Positions 1-12,000 of a stretch of 64,000 nt of DNA are shown here, piece after piece (the stretch's first letter is position 1; the number at the start of each line of letters is the position of its first letter). Origin of the DNA: Plantago major (Eukaryota > Streptophyta > Magnoliopsida > Lamiales > Plantaginaceae); the NCBI GenBank assembly GCA_026545765.1, contig CM048840.1, positions 86,704,877 to 86,768,876 of the forward strand. The letters are read 5' to 3'. The notes beneath the pieces were generated by a model. It was not told the DNA's origin, searched no databases, and saw only the letters and a program-made list of their open reading frames with translations. A program made the position numbers and the translations under genes.

Positions 1-590
1 TCCAGCAAGAAACGCAAGACGCGTGATGGGGACGTGAAGTCTTAAGGGAATTCCGGGAAACCAGGATCTTCGGGAGGATCAAGAAGCGCTTCAATGCGGA
101 AAGCGGGGCATATGAAGGCGGACTGTCACCAACTCAAGAAGGAGAAGGCCAATGTTGCAGAAACAAAAGATGACCCTATAGTGGAGGATTTGGTTAATTC
201 CTTTGCTGCTGTGGTCTTGGAGGCAAACCTGGTTGAGAATCCAAAATAGTGGTGGATTGATACGGGTGCGACTCGGCACATTTGTTCTGACATGGGTGCT
301 TTCTCCACCTACTCTCCGGTGAAGGATAAGAAGCTGTTCATGGGAACGACGCTACATCCGAGGTGAAGGGAGTTGGCAAGGTGTATCTGAAGATGACTTC
401 CGGGAAGGAGCTCATACTGAACGAAGTGATGCACGTTCCGGATATTCGCAAGAATTTGGTGTCCGGACCTCTGCTTGTTAGGGCAGGTTTTAAGTTGTTT
501 TTCGAGTCCAGTCAGTTTGTAATGATGAAGAATGGTCAGTTTGTAGGAAAGGGCTACATGTGTGATGGGCTCTTCAAAATGTCTGTAATG
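1..590 (+). pseudogene. E1 gag end and aspartic protease, broken
   Basis: The end of gag shows a decayed zinc knuckle (CGK, GHMKADC-like residues, about 92-140) with small indels. The aspartic protease follows with WIDTGATRHIC at 250-282, where DTG is the active-site triad. An in-frame TAG lies just before it at 247-249. A base appears lost near 341-347, shifting the frame between FMG and the continuation that starts at about 363 (VKGVGKVYLKM). Protease normally cuts the Gag-Pol polyprotein in the virus-like particle. This copy cannot make it in one frame. Confidence 0.8.
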
Positions 591-1560
591 TCTGTTGTAC
601 GCTCTTTTGCAAGCAATGAAAATAATGATTCTACTTACTTGACTGAGTCTTCTAATTTATGGTACCATAGATTAGGACATACAAACTACAATGTGATTCG
701 AAAGTTAATTAAAACGAATCATTTGCCGTCCTTTGAAATCAACCCTCAAAGTAAATGCGAGGTTTGTGTGGAAGCAAAACTAACAAGGGCACCATTTCAT
801 TCAATAAACAGAACCACGTCTCCTCTAGAATTAATTCACAGTGATTTGTGTGACTTAAAATTTGTGCAAACTAGAGGAGGGAAAAAAGTACTTTGTTACT
901 TTTATCGATGACTGCACTAGGTATTGTTATGTTTATTTGTTAAGGAGTAAGGACGAAACCTTAGAAGCATTTAAACATTACAAAACTGAAGTTGAGAATC
1001 AACTTAGTACTCGAATTAAAGTAATTCGAAGTGATAGAGGTGGAGAATATGCAGGACCACTTGAAGAATATTGCTCACAGTTTGGCATTATTCATCAAAC
1101 CACTGCTCCATATTCTCCTCAATCTAATGGTGTTGCTGAACGCAAAAATCGTACTCTAAAGGAGATGATGAATGCACTATTACTAGATTCTGGATTACCC
1201 CAGAATTTATGGGGGGAGGCTATTCTCACGTCCACTACCATTCTTAACAGAATACCCCGGAAAAATAGTAATATTACTCCATATGAACTGTGGAAAGGTA
1301 ACAAGCCCTCTTACAAACACTTGAAAGTGTGGGGCTGCTTGGCTAAGGTGGTAATACCCAAACCAAAGCAAGTAAAGTTTGGACCAAAGACTGTAGATTG
1401 CATATTTATAGGATATGCAAACAACAGTAGCGCTTATCGCTTCCTAGTGCATAAGTCGCTGATACCAGACATCCATGAGGGCACTGTCATTGAATCAAGG
1501 AATGCAGAATTCTTTGAAGAAGTTTTTCCTAGAAAGGAAAAGATAGTCTCTCGTAAACGA
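591..1560 (+). pseudogene. E1 integrase, frameshifted
   Basis: Encodes a copia integrase, which inserts the cDNA into the genome. The HHCC zinc-binding part is seen as LWYHRLGHTNYN (about 656-690) and CEVCVEAK (about 757-780). The catalytic core has FIDDCTRYCYVY (about 904-939), SDRGGEY and SNGVAERKNRTLKE. The frame changes at the GGGAAAAAAG homopolymer near 879-889, so the N-terminal part (363-911) and the core (862-2388) are in different frames. The most likely cause is a one-base slip in that run. Confidence 0.85.
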
Positions 1561-1829
1561 GACTATGATACGGCAATAGGGTCAAATGCGGTGGTCCCTG
1601 TGGGGGATCCTGTGGTGGTCCCTGTGCGGGTCCCTGACCCAAGAGGACCTAATGCAGAATTCGAAGGTGTACCTTCAGAAAATGTTGCAGAACCTATAGG
1701 AGCACCTCCTCTAGAGAATGCTACAGGGACAAAAGATTTACCACGGAGAATTCCAGAAGCCGAAGTCGCACATCAAGAGAACGTGGAGGTTCCTGATGTC
1801 GAACCAAGGAGGAGTAAGCGGGCTAGGAC

Positions 1830-3416
1830 TCAGAAAGACTTTGGTCCTGAATTTCTCACATACCTTGTGGAAAATGAGCCTAGGACTATCCAAGAGGCGA
1901 TGTCTACTCCTGAAGCCCCCTTTTGGAAAGAGGCCATTGAAAGTGAAATGGACTCCATCCTGCAAAATCATACTTGGGAAGTGGTTGACCTTCCTCCGGG
2001 AAATAAGCCATTGGGTTGCAAGTGGATACTCAAACGCAAGTATAAAGCAGATGGAACCATTGATAAATACAAGGCTCGTCTAGTAGTTAAAGGCTATAGA
2101 CAAAAGGAGGGACTTGACTACTTTGACACCTACTCGCCTGTGTCTAGAATAACTTCTATTAGAGTATTTATAGCCATAGCTGCACTGCGTGGTTTTGAGA
2201 TACACCAAATGGATGTTAAAACTGCTTTCCTAAATGGAGATTTGGACGAGGAAATTTATATGGAACAACCTGAAGGGTATGTGGTTCCAGGACAAGAGAA
2301 GAAGGTCTGTCGTCTTGTAAAGTCATTGTACGGACTCAAGCAAGCTCCTAAACAATGGCACGAAAAGTTTGACAACACGTTGCGATAAAAGGGATTTTCT
2401 ATAAATGAGTGGGATAAGTGTGTCTATGTGAAAGGGAACGCTTAATCCTTTGTCATGATATGCTTATATGTATACGACATGCTCATTACTGGAAGTAGCC
2501 TGGATTTGATCCTGAAAACAAAGCAAATGTTGAAACAACTTTTCGATATGAAAGACTTAGGTGTAGCAGATTTAATCATAGGGATAAAAATCTCTAAAAA
2601 CACCCGAGGGTTTGGTGCTTTCACAATCTCATTACATTGAAGAGATGTTAAAGAGATATGAGGTCTTTGACCGTCAATGTGCAAGGACACCAATGTACGA
2701 ATCTTTGTGTTTGGACAAACACTTAGGTGATCCTGTAAACCAAACGCAATATGCTCGGATAATTGGCAGTTGATGTACGTGATGAACTGCACTCGTCCTG
2801 ATATTGCTCATGCAGTCAACAAGTTGGCTAGGTTTACGCGTAATCCGGGAATTGCTCACTGGAAAGCTCTACTTCATCTATTGGATACTTGAAGACCACA
2901 ATAGATTATGGATTACACTATGGAAGATATCCGGCAGTATTAGAAGGATACAGTGATGCAAACTGGATATCTGATAGTACAAACACCAAGTCGACTAGTG
3001 GTTACGTATTTACCATTGGTGGCGGTGTTGTTTCATGGAAGTCCTCTAAACAAACGTGCATCGCCCGATCCACAATGGAATCGGAATTTATAGCTTTGGA
3101 CAAAGCTGGAGAAGAAGCAGAATGGCTTCGAGAATTTTTAGAGGATGTCCCTTGTTGGGATAAGCCTGTGCATTCTGTGACAATTCACTGTGACAGTATG
3201 TCAGCATTAGGAAGGGCAGCAAACAATATGTATAATGGTAAGTCTAGACACATACGTCGAAGACATAAAACCATTAGGCAGTTGGTCTCTACGGGAGTTA
3301 TCACTATTGATTACGTGAAATCAAAGGATAACATTGCGGATCCGCTAACCAAAGCGCTACCGAGGGATCAAGTACACTGCTTGTCTAGGGGAATAGGCTT
3401 AAGACCCACAAAATAA
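1830..3416 (+). pseudogene. E1 reverse transcriptase and RNase H, broken
   Basis: The copia reverse transcriptase begins near ALESEMDS-type residues at 1932, with GCKWILKRK, YKARLVVKGY, MDVKTAFLNG and [16 protein letters not shown] at 2386-2388 ends the frame. The rest lies in other frames: LYVYDMLITG at 2464-2493, where the catalytic YVDD reads YVYD (first Asp changed to Tyr, codon 2473-2475), and RNase H at 2889-3416 with GYSDANW, STSGYVF and ADPLTKALP. The loss of a catalytic Asp plus stops shows it is inactive. Confidence 0.85.
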
Positions 3417-4034
3417 GGAAATTTACGATGGCAACCCAATCATACTGACTGGAGATCCCAAGAATTTGATTCAATGTGACAACTAAACTGTAAAGGACCA
3501 GTAAGCGCCTCGTGAAGTTTTGTACTTCGAGGTAAGAGCACTTAGGAGTTACTAACTCCACTTGCGCCATTCCCGTGAAAGAAATTTTAAGTGCTCCTGT
3601 AGACCGGGCGGAGGATGAGTCACTAAACTCTTAATGATCTCTGAAGAAGATTCTTAATCTCTTTAGCTTACGAGCAGAGCATTGGAAGGAATGCTCTTAG
3701 AACGAGATCACCTATTTGGGTGTGAAGTATGGGAGACCGCTTCAAACGAGAACACCTATGAATCCGAGCAGTCCAAGGCCTTTTAACGGACTGAGAAAAG
3801 GAACGAGGCAATAAGGAAAATTATTGTGTTGATATCATTCTCTTGGTTTACACAAAATGCCGACTGGTTCAAGGCATCACGTCCACCGGGTGGCAAGTAA
3901 ATCCGATGGTATTCTACTAGAGACGATTCAATGTCACTGACAATCGATCCCGATGCAATATGATTTTCCGCAGAAAATTCTAGGCTGGAGCACCACGTTG
4001 TGCTGTGAGCATCAATTCTCTTTCATGTGGGGAT
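3417..4034 (+). other. E1 3' untranslated region up to the LTR
   Basis: About 600 bp between the RNase H stop and the LTR. No credible gene was seen. It ends in a short purine-rich stretch (GTGGGGA, about 4027-4033) just before the LTR TG. That is where the polypurine tract priming plus-strand synthesis should lie. Confidence 0.55.
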
Positions 4035-4985
4035 TGTTAGAATTTTAGCACTAATGAGGCTAGTCCATGACTTTGTACCTCAACCAAAGGGCCCCACGTT
4101 TGAAATGAAGTTTCATTAAACGTGTATAATCTACTATGGTAGTAGATGACACTTGAGAAAAATTACTAAAATTCATTGAAAGGTGAAAGAGTTATTGAAG
4201 CGAAAGTGTGTTGGTTGATCGTTGAATATGGAATGCCAAGTTGGAATGGGAAGTCCCATGGCTAAAATTGAGGAAGAAGAACTACTTATTAGTTTAAGAC
4301 TTGGGTTAAGTGATTGGGCACCATGCTTTTGGAAGGGAGGAGCTAGATGCTCCTACACACGCACCCCTTTGCTCCTTGAGACCCGGCCCGGTCGTGGGTT
4401 CGAGGTCCGGTTCATGGGTTCATGGTCTAGAGTTGATTATTATCTTTTGGGCGAACATATTGTGTTTGGTTAAGCAGATAAGATAATCAGTTAAATCTGA
4501 AACCAGTCATCGGTCGAGTCCGGTTAGTGCCGAATGACGGTTGTGTCCGTTCGGTTTGAATTTGAGCTGACTGCGACCATTCGCCAAAGGATGTAAGCGA
4601 AAATTCCAGCAGATGTATGCATTGAATTTTTGTTCTCAGGACCTTTCTACGAAAGGATACATCTATTCAGACTGCAACTCTTCAATATTATAAATAGCCC
4701 CCCTAGAATCGATTTCAACACACAGCAATCCATTCTTCTTACTTCTCTTAAATTACTCTCTCTAAAGCCAGAAAAACCTTTATTGTATTAGTTCGCAGAG
4801 TCAAAGTTCGAGTGCTAGAACTTTGATTCACATACTGTTGTTCTATCTTGGGAGACTATTTGTCAAGTAAACCGTCAAAGGCGGGAAAATCTGGTCTTAA
4901 GGAATAAAGTAACTTTTTCTCGTGATCTAATCCTATTCCTTACCTACTCCGTTTCTGTCCTCATACACTACCGCCACACACAACA
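4035..4985 (+). repeat. E1 3' LTR
   Basis: Starts TGTTAGAATTTTAGC directly after a short purine tract and ends near a CA at about 4985. It contains a TATA box and a downstream pyrimidine-rich leader, as expected for U3-R. The right edge is a judgement because no second LTR is in the window. Confidence 0.7.
4689..4696 (+). promoter_or_regulatory. TATA box in E1 LTR
   Basis: TATAAATA within the LTR, followed about 30 bp downstream by a CA-rich stretch that could hold the transcription start. This is the expected U3 promoter of the retrotransposon; activity is not shown. Confidence 0.55.
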
Positions 4986-5719
4986 ATACTCACCCTAAAA
5001 TCTATGCTGATATCTACTGTTTCTTGCTTGCTTTTGCTCTGAGAGAGACGATCGATTAAAGTTTCTGCTGCCCCCTCAAGAGCTCGAAAGTCGCAATCAC
5101 CAAAACATTCATTATAACTGATTACTCCAATTTAGTTTAACTTAATACAATGTGATAATTAATAATTTCGTTGAATTTTATATATTATTAAAATTAATCG
5201 AGTTAGTTACCGCACGTGTAAAGAAAACATCTAGTAGAGGTATGCAATTTTTTTAATAGAAAACGTTACTTTTACTTTAAATTTCACATTATTTTTTTTA
5301 GAAGAAATTACACATTTTTTATACTATCCACATTTTCATGTTTTATCAATTCATTTTAATCCATCTTAATGTATTATCTGGAACTGGAAGTCTGGAACGG
5401 CAGGGGAAGAACCATATCTAGTGTGAAGACTAGTATTCTACCATAAATTGCTTATTAACGGAATCACAAAAATTTACTCGCAATTTGACTCCAAAAACTT
5501 CACCATAATCATTTTTATCTAAAATTTCTAATTAAAAAGATCCACAGAACAAAAACCTAGGCTACAAGTATGCAAAAACAAGTTCTTATGGGACTAAAGC
5601 ACAAGTGCATAACCACGGGCGTTATCCCTCCCGTAAGCTGGGAGTCGTAAAAAGGTTCGTTTAGGACACATGTAAGGGACTCATTCAGTTCAGCCATGCC
5701 ACATATCGTAACAACGAGA

Positions 5720-5721
<2 letters not shown>
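4986..5721. other. AT-rich intergenic stretch
   Basis: No gene, LTR or clear inverted repeat was recognised here. It lies between the E1 element and the 3' side of the E2 gene on the minus strand. Confidence 0.5.

Positions 5722-5770
<49 letters not shown>
5722..5770. repeat. (TA)n microsatellite
   Basis: Uninterrupted TA dinucleotide run of about 49 bp, some 300 bp beyond the stop codon of the E2 gene. Confidence 0.95.
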
Positions 5771-5772
<2 letters not shown>

Positions 5773-6073
5773 AGGAAGAGGAGAGGAAATTTTCCTTGCT
5801 ATTCTGAAACTTCCACACCACATGTAACTTTCCCAGATATTGTTATGCAGAATTGCAGATGACCAACTTCAGAAGGAAACTCCAAATCCCTTAGGCAACA
5901 ATATGAATAGATGAAGAAGCAACAGGTAATACAATATGTGGTTAAAGATTCAAAGACGAAACAGCACGAGTTATCTTTCTAAGTGAATGGATTGTTGAGA
6001 GAGAGTTCAGAGTTTATTATCACCGCATCACATCATGTACACACAACAGAAAAAAAATCTTCTTTTCCTTCAG

Positions 6074-9000
6074 TTATGGATCGGCCTTGCCAGCAACTTC
6101 TTCGTCGCTGGAGACCTCTTCATCTTCGGTCAGTTCCTCATCACTCGACTTTGACTCAGGTACAGCTCCAGCATCTTCAGGCTTAGCATATTTTTCACAA
6201 TATTCTGAAAAATATGACTTGATTAAGACAGTGAATGGAGGTAACAAAACAGAGAGACTGACTGACATTTTAGAAATTGGAATACAAGTCAATAAATGGG
6301 TTGATCAACTTTAAGGTGTTGGAGTTCCATAACAATAGATTGAGGTGAACTCCAGTGGCTAATTGTATGCTACACAGCTGAAAGAAGCACACATATGCAT
6401 AAGAAACAACAGCGAACTTATCGCACATGATTCACCTAGACGTTCACCAGGAAAAGTGTCATGAAGTTTGTACCAAGAAATCGACTAGAAACAAATAAAC
6501 CAATTCTGTTTTCAAGCACACTAGTAAACAGCTTACATAGAGCCATTACTAAACGAACCCAGATAAAATGAACATGAATATGTAAGCCAAGATGGAAACC
6601 TCCAAGCCAGCACGACACAACCACATAGCTTGGTAACCTCCTTGACCTTATTTCATCCCTATTTGCACCAACCTTGAACAAAAACACAGTTGGCAACAAT
6701 CTCCTTGCAAATGATTGAACCATCTGTCTTGATCTTTGATGAGAAAATCAAAATTTAGGTCCCTCATGTTGGCTTTGTATCAAAATTGATCCTTTATGCT
6801 AGGCTTTCACTGATTTGGGTCCTCTATGGTTAATTTTGGTCCAGGTACCGAATAACTGTCACACTGGAATGATCTAATTTTGCTGCCAAGCATGATCTGA
6901 AAGTAACCATGCTGGTATATTTGAAAAAAAAAGGTAAAAAAGTAGGGGAGTGGGATGTAGACGTATCATTAATGTTCGGTCTCTTACCAAAAAAATTAAA
7001 AAAATAAAAAGAAAGAAAGAATGAATGAAAAAAATCAATAGTATTATGCCAAAAGATTTGAAACTCCAGCATGAAATTATATTATTGGTGTTGCAGGACT
7101 ATCACTGGGTAACATAAAGGAAAAAATATTGGGCACACCGACACGGTCAGTATAATGACCAATTTCAGGATGAGGCCAACACAAGGACCACAGCTTAAAC
7201 TTTGTTATATTCGTTTGATTTTTTTGTTTGGTTGATAAATATTTTGAAAACTAAAATAAGCTACAAAAGGATATGATATAAATTTAAAGAAGTTAGGCAT
7301 ATTCACAACCGGTCATAGCAACGCGAATGAAAGAAAAGAGTTTGAAAGTATCTTTCACCTTTTCCCGTTATTGTTGTTATTGTTAGTGGTCAAAGTGCAA
7401 CAAAGTATTAATCCAATTTATGTCTGTCTGCTATTTCCCTTTTTAGGCAATTGAGTAGACCATGAAAAGCTTCATGTAATTTGAATTGGCATTTCTCCCT
7501 CCTAACTTGGCATATACAGCATTTTATTCATGGCTACAGATTGCTCTACTAATTGCCAGCTGCTTAATAAACATTAAACAATAAAAGTTTGAAGTACACA
7601 ATCATCAATTAGCATACAAGAGTAGCAATTCGAGCCACATGTGAATGTTTGCCCAAGAAAAATCTAAAACTTTTTTGTCGTCTCTTGAGTTCTTCCAATC
7701 TAGTGAAAGTTAACTACAATAAAAGAACTTGATTCAAAACTGGCCAACAATGGACAATACCTCATTCAGCTTGCAAAACGGCGTACAGAGTCTACAGACT
7801 TATCGATAGTTTGACACTACTATTATAAGTCAACTAATTACACAAGGACTTGTTAAATTAGTATTGAATCAAATAGGCTTAAATGGACCTTAAAAAAGAA
7901 AAAGAAAAGCTAAACTTATCTAAGATGTAAACAAGAATTGAGCATACCAATCTACTAAGAATAAATCATTCACACTGCTAAGATAGGTATGTTATGCTCC
8001 CTACGAGTTCGCAATTCTCAAATAAACTATATGTGGAAACAATGACCACATGAATCTGCACTCCAAATACCATCGTGAGTGAAAGAGGTTGGCTAATACA
8101 TTGTGAAATAAAAAAGGTAAAATCCAAGTCCCGGATGTACCTAATAACTAGTATTGATTGGAAAAAGATTATAGTTATGCCAATAACAGTAAAAGCATAC
8201 CTTGAATAAAATAAAAATAGTGCCCATCATTTGTTAAGACTAATCTTTGTGTACAGCCTCAAGAAAGAGTTCAATTTTATCATTTGATTTTTGCATATTC
8301 CAGCAGCATGAAATATGGCTAATCTATGCACATCTTACCGCCATATTAAATTCTATAATAATAAGAAAATGTGCAGTTTCAAGTTTTGACCATAGAGATA
8401 GATCGCGTTCACATTCATTTCCATGTCTTGAGGTTTAGATAAGGCCACTAAGAGTGAGTTTTGGGAGCATTGAGATGAGGTGGTACAAGGACCCCCCCCA
8501 CACGAGAAGCTCTTCATTGATGATGATTCCAAAACACATGTAGGCTCGGATCGTGATGATTACCAGGATGGCCATAGAGGTTTTGGATATGGTAAGAGAG
8601 ATTGCACAGCGGAATACTTGGTTTAGGAAGAGACCTTACCTTAGCAAATATTTGGTTTAGGAAGAGACCTCAGTTATGCACATACAGGAGTGGTCCTAGA
8701 ACAAGCTAAATAGATTTCCTCATAACCAGGAGAGCAAACAGGGTAGCTGGCTAGACTGCAAGGTTATCTCGCGCGAAAGTGTGGGTACCCAGCATAAACT
8801 TCTAGTACTAGACGTGAGGGTTAGAAAGGGGATGCTTAGGACAGTAGATGTCCTGTGGAACCTATGCTACAGGCATAGTTAAAAGCAGAAGATGATGTTA
8901 ATGTAACCTTGAACAAAAATAACTGATTGCAATAAGAAGGTTGCCAAATCTCTACTTGGTGAGTCAAGAGAAAGTGCCCTGCCAGGCAAGGATACTTCAC

Positions 9001-12000
9001 GATGGAATAAAGATATGAAGAAATTAATCCATAATAAGAGAGATGCTTATAGTTATAGAGCTTTGAAGACGAACAATGACGAGGCGAATTTTGAGAAGTT
9101 CAAACAAACAAAGAGAGAAAGCAAAGAAAGTTGTTAGTGTCGCTAGAGCTAAAGTTTACAAAGAAGTCCACAGAAAACTAAACACTGAGAGGTTGAGAAG
9201 TGTATTTACAAAGATTGCTTGAGCCCATGAGAGGAAGACAAAAGACCATCGTACCATGAGGTTTATTTAGGATGAAAATCAAAATGTTCTGGTTCGGAAT
9301 GAGGAGATCAAAGGAAGGTGGAAATCCTATATCGAGGGACTACTCGATGGTCAATTTAGCGAAGATGTAGATAACCTTTAGACTGAGGCTTATGAAGATT
9401 ATTGGGATTCGAGAATCCGAATTAGAAGAAACTTTGGAGATGATAAAGGGGGGAAGAGTACTCTAGTACCACTTAATCGAACCAGGGAGACATACAAGGT
9501 TGTCTTAATTATCAAGGTAAACTAATGTCAAGCTATGAAACTATGGGAAAGCTCTAGAGATTCTTGGACCATCTCGGAAAATCAATTTGGATTTTATCAG
9601 GGTGATAGAAGATGTAAGCTATCCATTTCAGGGTTACCTGATTCGCAGAACGCAAACGTGGTGCACTGTACACAATTCCCTCCTCGTGGAAAATTGATTA
9701 ATCCTATACTGATTCTGTGATTTTTAGAGCACAATTCGCTATTCTTTTTTATTCACTACAAGTTGTAACATGATTCGTTATTTATGTATACTTATTACTC
9801 CCTCCGTTCCATTAAAATCTTCCTAACTTTCCTTATTTCGTGTTCCATTAGAAACTTCCTAGGGGATTTCTATCGTCAGTCGAGGTGTCGCCTTACTAAC
9901 TTCAGTCACCTATTTTGTTCCATTAGATTAAAAATTTAACGGTGGAGATCGAATAATCTGCTATCTTTCGCAGCAAGTGTTGCCATGGGGTGTCGCTTGT
10001 GTCGCACAAGGTGTTGCTCTAACCGTTTATATCACCTTAAACTATTTAAATACATTAAAACAAAAAAAATCATTTTTTATATATTAAAAATACCCCTATT
10101 AAAAAATTAAAATCATCTTTCAATTTCAATGTTTTTACAGATGTGGATATTTGTTTATAATTATAATTTTAATGTATATAATTATAAATTATAAATGTAT
10201 ATGTAAATATGTGTTTAATTATTTTTTATTAAAAATTAATGGAAAAGTTTCTATTTCTAAATATAGTAACAAGTAGCGGTTGATGGCGATGGAGAATAGT
10301 GGTTGAGGATGATAGAGAGCAATGGACACGTGTCACGTGCCGACACCTCGACTAACCTATAAAAGGAGAAAACCTGAACTTTCTAACCTAAAAAAGGAAA
10401 GTTTTCATTCAACTAACTAACTCTTTATTATTTATCTTTCCTACTTTATCACCAGTTTATTCATTATCTCTATTGCTTTATCACCCACTCACAACTTTAT
10501 CAATAGACTACAACTCCCAAATCAATATTTTACTAATTTTCCTTGAACCTAGAGAAAGTAACCCCTTAGGAAGTTCTTAATGGAAGGGGTAGTATTATAT
10601 ACTACCTCCGTCCCAATAAGAGCTTCCTAAGTCCTTGCTTTCTCTATTATTAAGGAAAAATAATAAAATATTAGTTTGTGTGGGGTATTATGTTGGTAAA
10701 GTTGTAGGTGGGAGATAAAGTAAGAGAGAGATTGAATAAAATGATAATAAAGTAGAAAAGAGATATAATAAAGAATTAATTAGTAAGATAAAAACTTTCC
10801 ATTTATGAGTTGGAAAGTTTTTAACGAAACACCAAAAAGGAAACTTAAGAAGTTATTAATAGGCGGAGGGAGTAATTAATAATATAAGAAATACTCCCTC
10901 TGTCCCGAATTCAACTTCTCACATTCCATTTTGGGACATCTTGATTTCAACTTCCCCTCTCTTAAATGGAAAATCTATCTCCTACTTTATTCACTCTCTC
11001 TCATACATTATTCACTATCTCTCCTACTTTATTCACTATCCTCATACTTTATTCACTCTCTTTGTTACTTTATTCACCATCTCTCCTACTTAATTTACTC
11101 TTCTCTTGAAACTTGTGCATGTCCGCAGGACAGAAGGAGTATAAGTGTAGAATTAGGACTTCACTTGTGTTTAGATGGACAAGGAACATGAAAGAAATTC
11201 CAAAGCATTGGTTCAAAGTTACAAGGAGAAAGAACGATAGTTTAGATTTAAATTCTATTATGCAATGAAATTCATTCAAAACGTATGAAATTTCCATTTA
11301 CCCAATACCATTTTGTTTTATCTAGGTATTAAGATTTCATGGATGTGTATGTTAGTGGTGTTCAGAATTCGGTTCTTCACTCATACCAATTTAGTATTTG
11401 GAATTTGAAATTATGGACTTGTATTTTGAATCAATTCAAAGTCGAAACTAGTTCTATGATTCTTGTTCACTTGTAAACTGCTTCATTTTGCACTAGCATC
11501 TATTTTGAACTTTTTAAAACATGTTAATCTTGTTTCTAAGTGAAAACTACCAATCTGAACGACACGGTTAGGGAAAAAACTCACTCGCCATGGTCTAAGA
11601 TTATGATCACCCACCTATGGCCAGTCGGTTAGATTTTTTGATAAAACCACCCCCGTACACCCTAGGATAAAGTGCCAAGAGATGTGTTATGGTGGAACAT
11701 CGAGTATAAAGGAGAAATTCCATCTCCAGGTCTTACATGTGCCTTCTGCAGAAGTATGGACAAGTATCTTTCATGTACATCAATAGAATCAAGGAAATGT
11801 ACGATGTAGCAGTAGCAAATGTTTGAACATGCGGAGGTGTGACACATGAGTTTCCAATCACTATGGGATTGCAATGGAGGTATGCATTGAGACCTTTTTT
11901 TTTGCAATCGTTATGGATGAGTTAACTAAGGACATACACACTTAGATATGTTGGACCATGCTTTTTGTGGATGATGTTGTCGTAAAAGATGAGACTAGAG

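Larger units (their letters stand above)
1..4985 (+). mobile_element. Ty1/copia LTR retrotransposon E1, 3' part
   Basis: Remnant of a copia element entering from outside the window. Domains run gag zinc knuckle, aspartic protease, integrase, reverse transcriptase, RNase H, then a 3' LTR. Integrase preceding reverse transcriptase is the copia order. The frame is broken many times, so the copy is dead. The 5' LTR lies outside, so target duplications cannot be tested, and the right edge (about 4985, after a terminal CA) is approximate. Its proteins differ clearly from those of the copia family at 23-64 kb, so it is a different lineage. Confidence 0.9.

Noticed and set aside
4222-4473. Open frame in the E1 LTR and a tRNA-like B box (GGGTTCGAGGTCC near 4395).
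   Set aside because: It lies wholly in the LTR, has no recognisable protein, and there is no A box or cloverleaf to support a tRNA gene.
10931-11191. Leu/Ser/Tyr-rich repetitive open frame.
   Set aside because: It is the low-complexity interior of MITE 3 and runs past its end into LINE debris.
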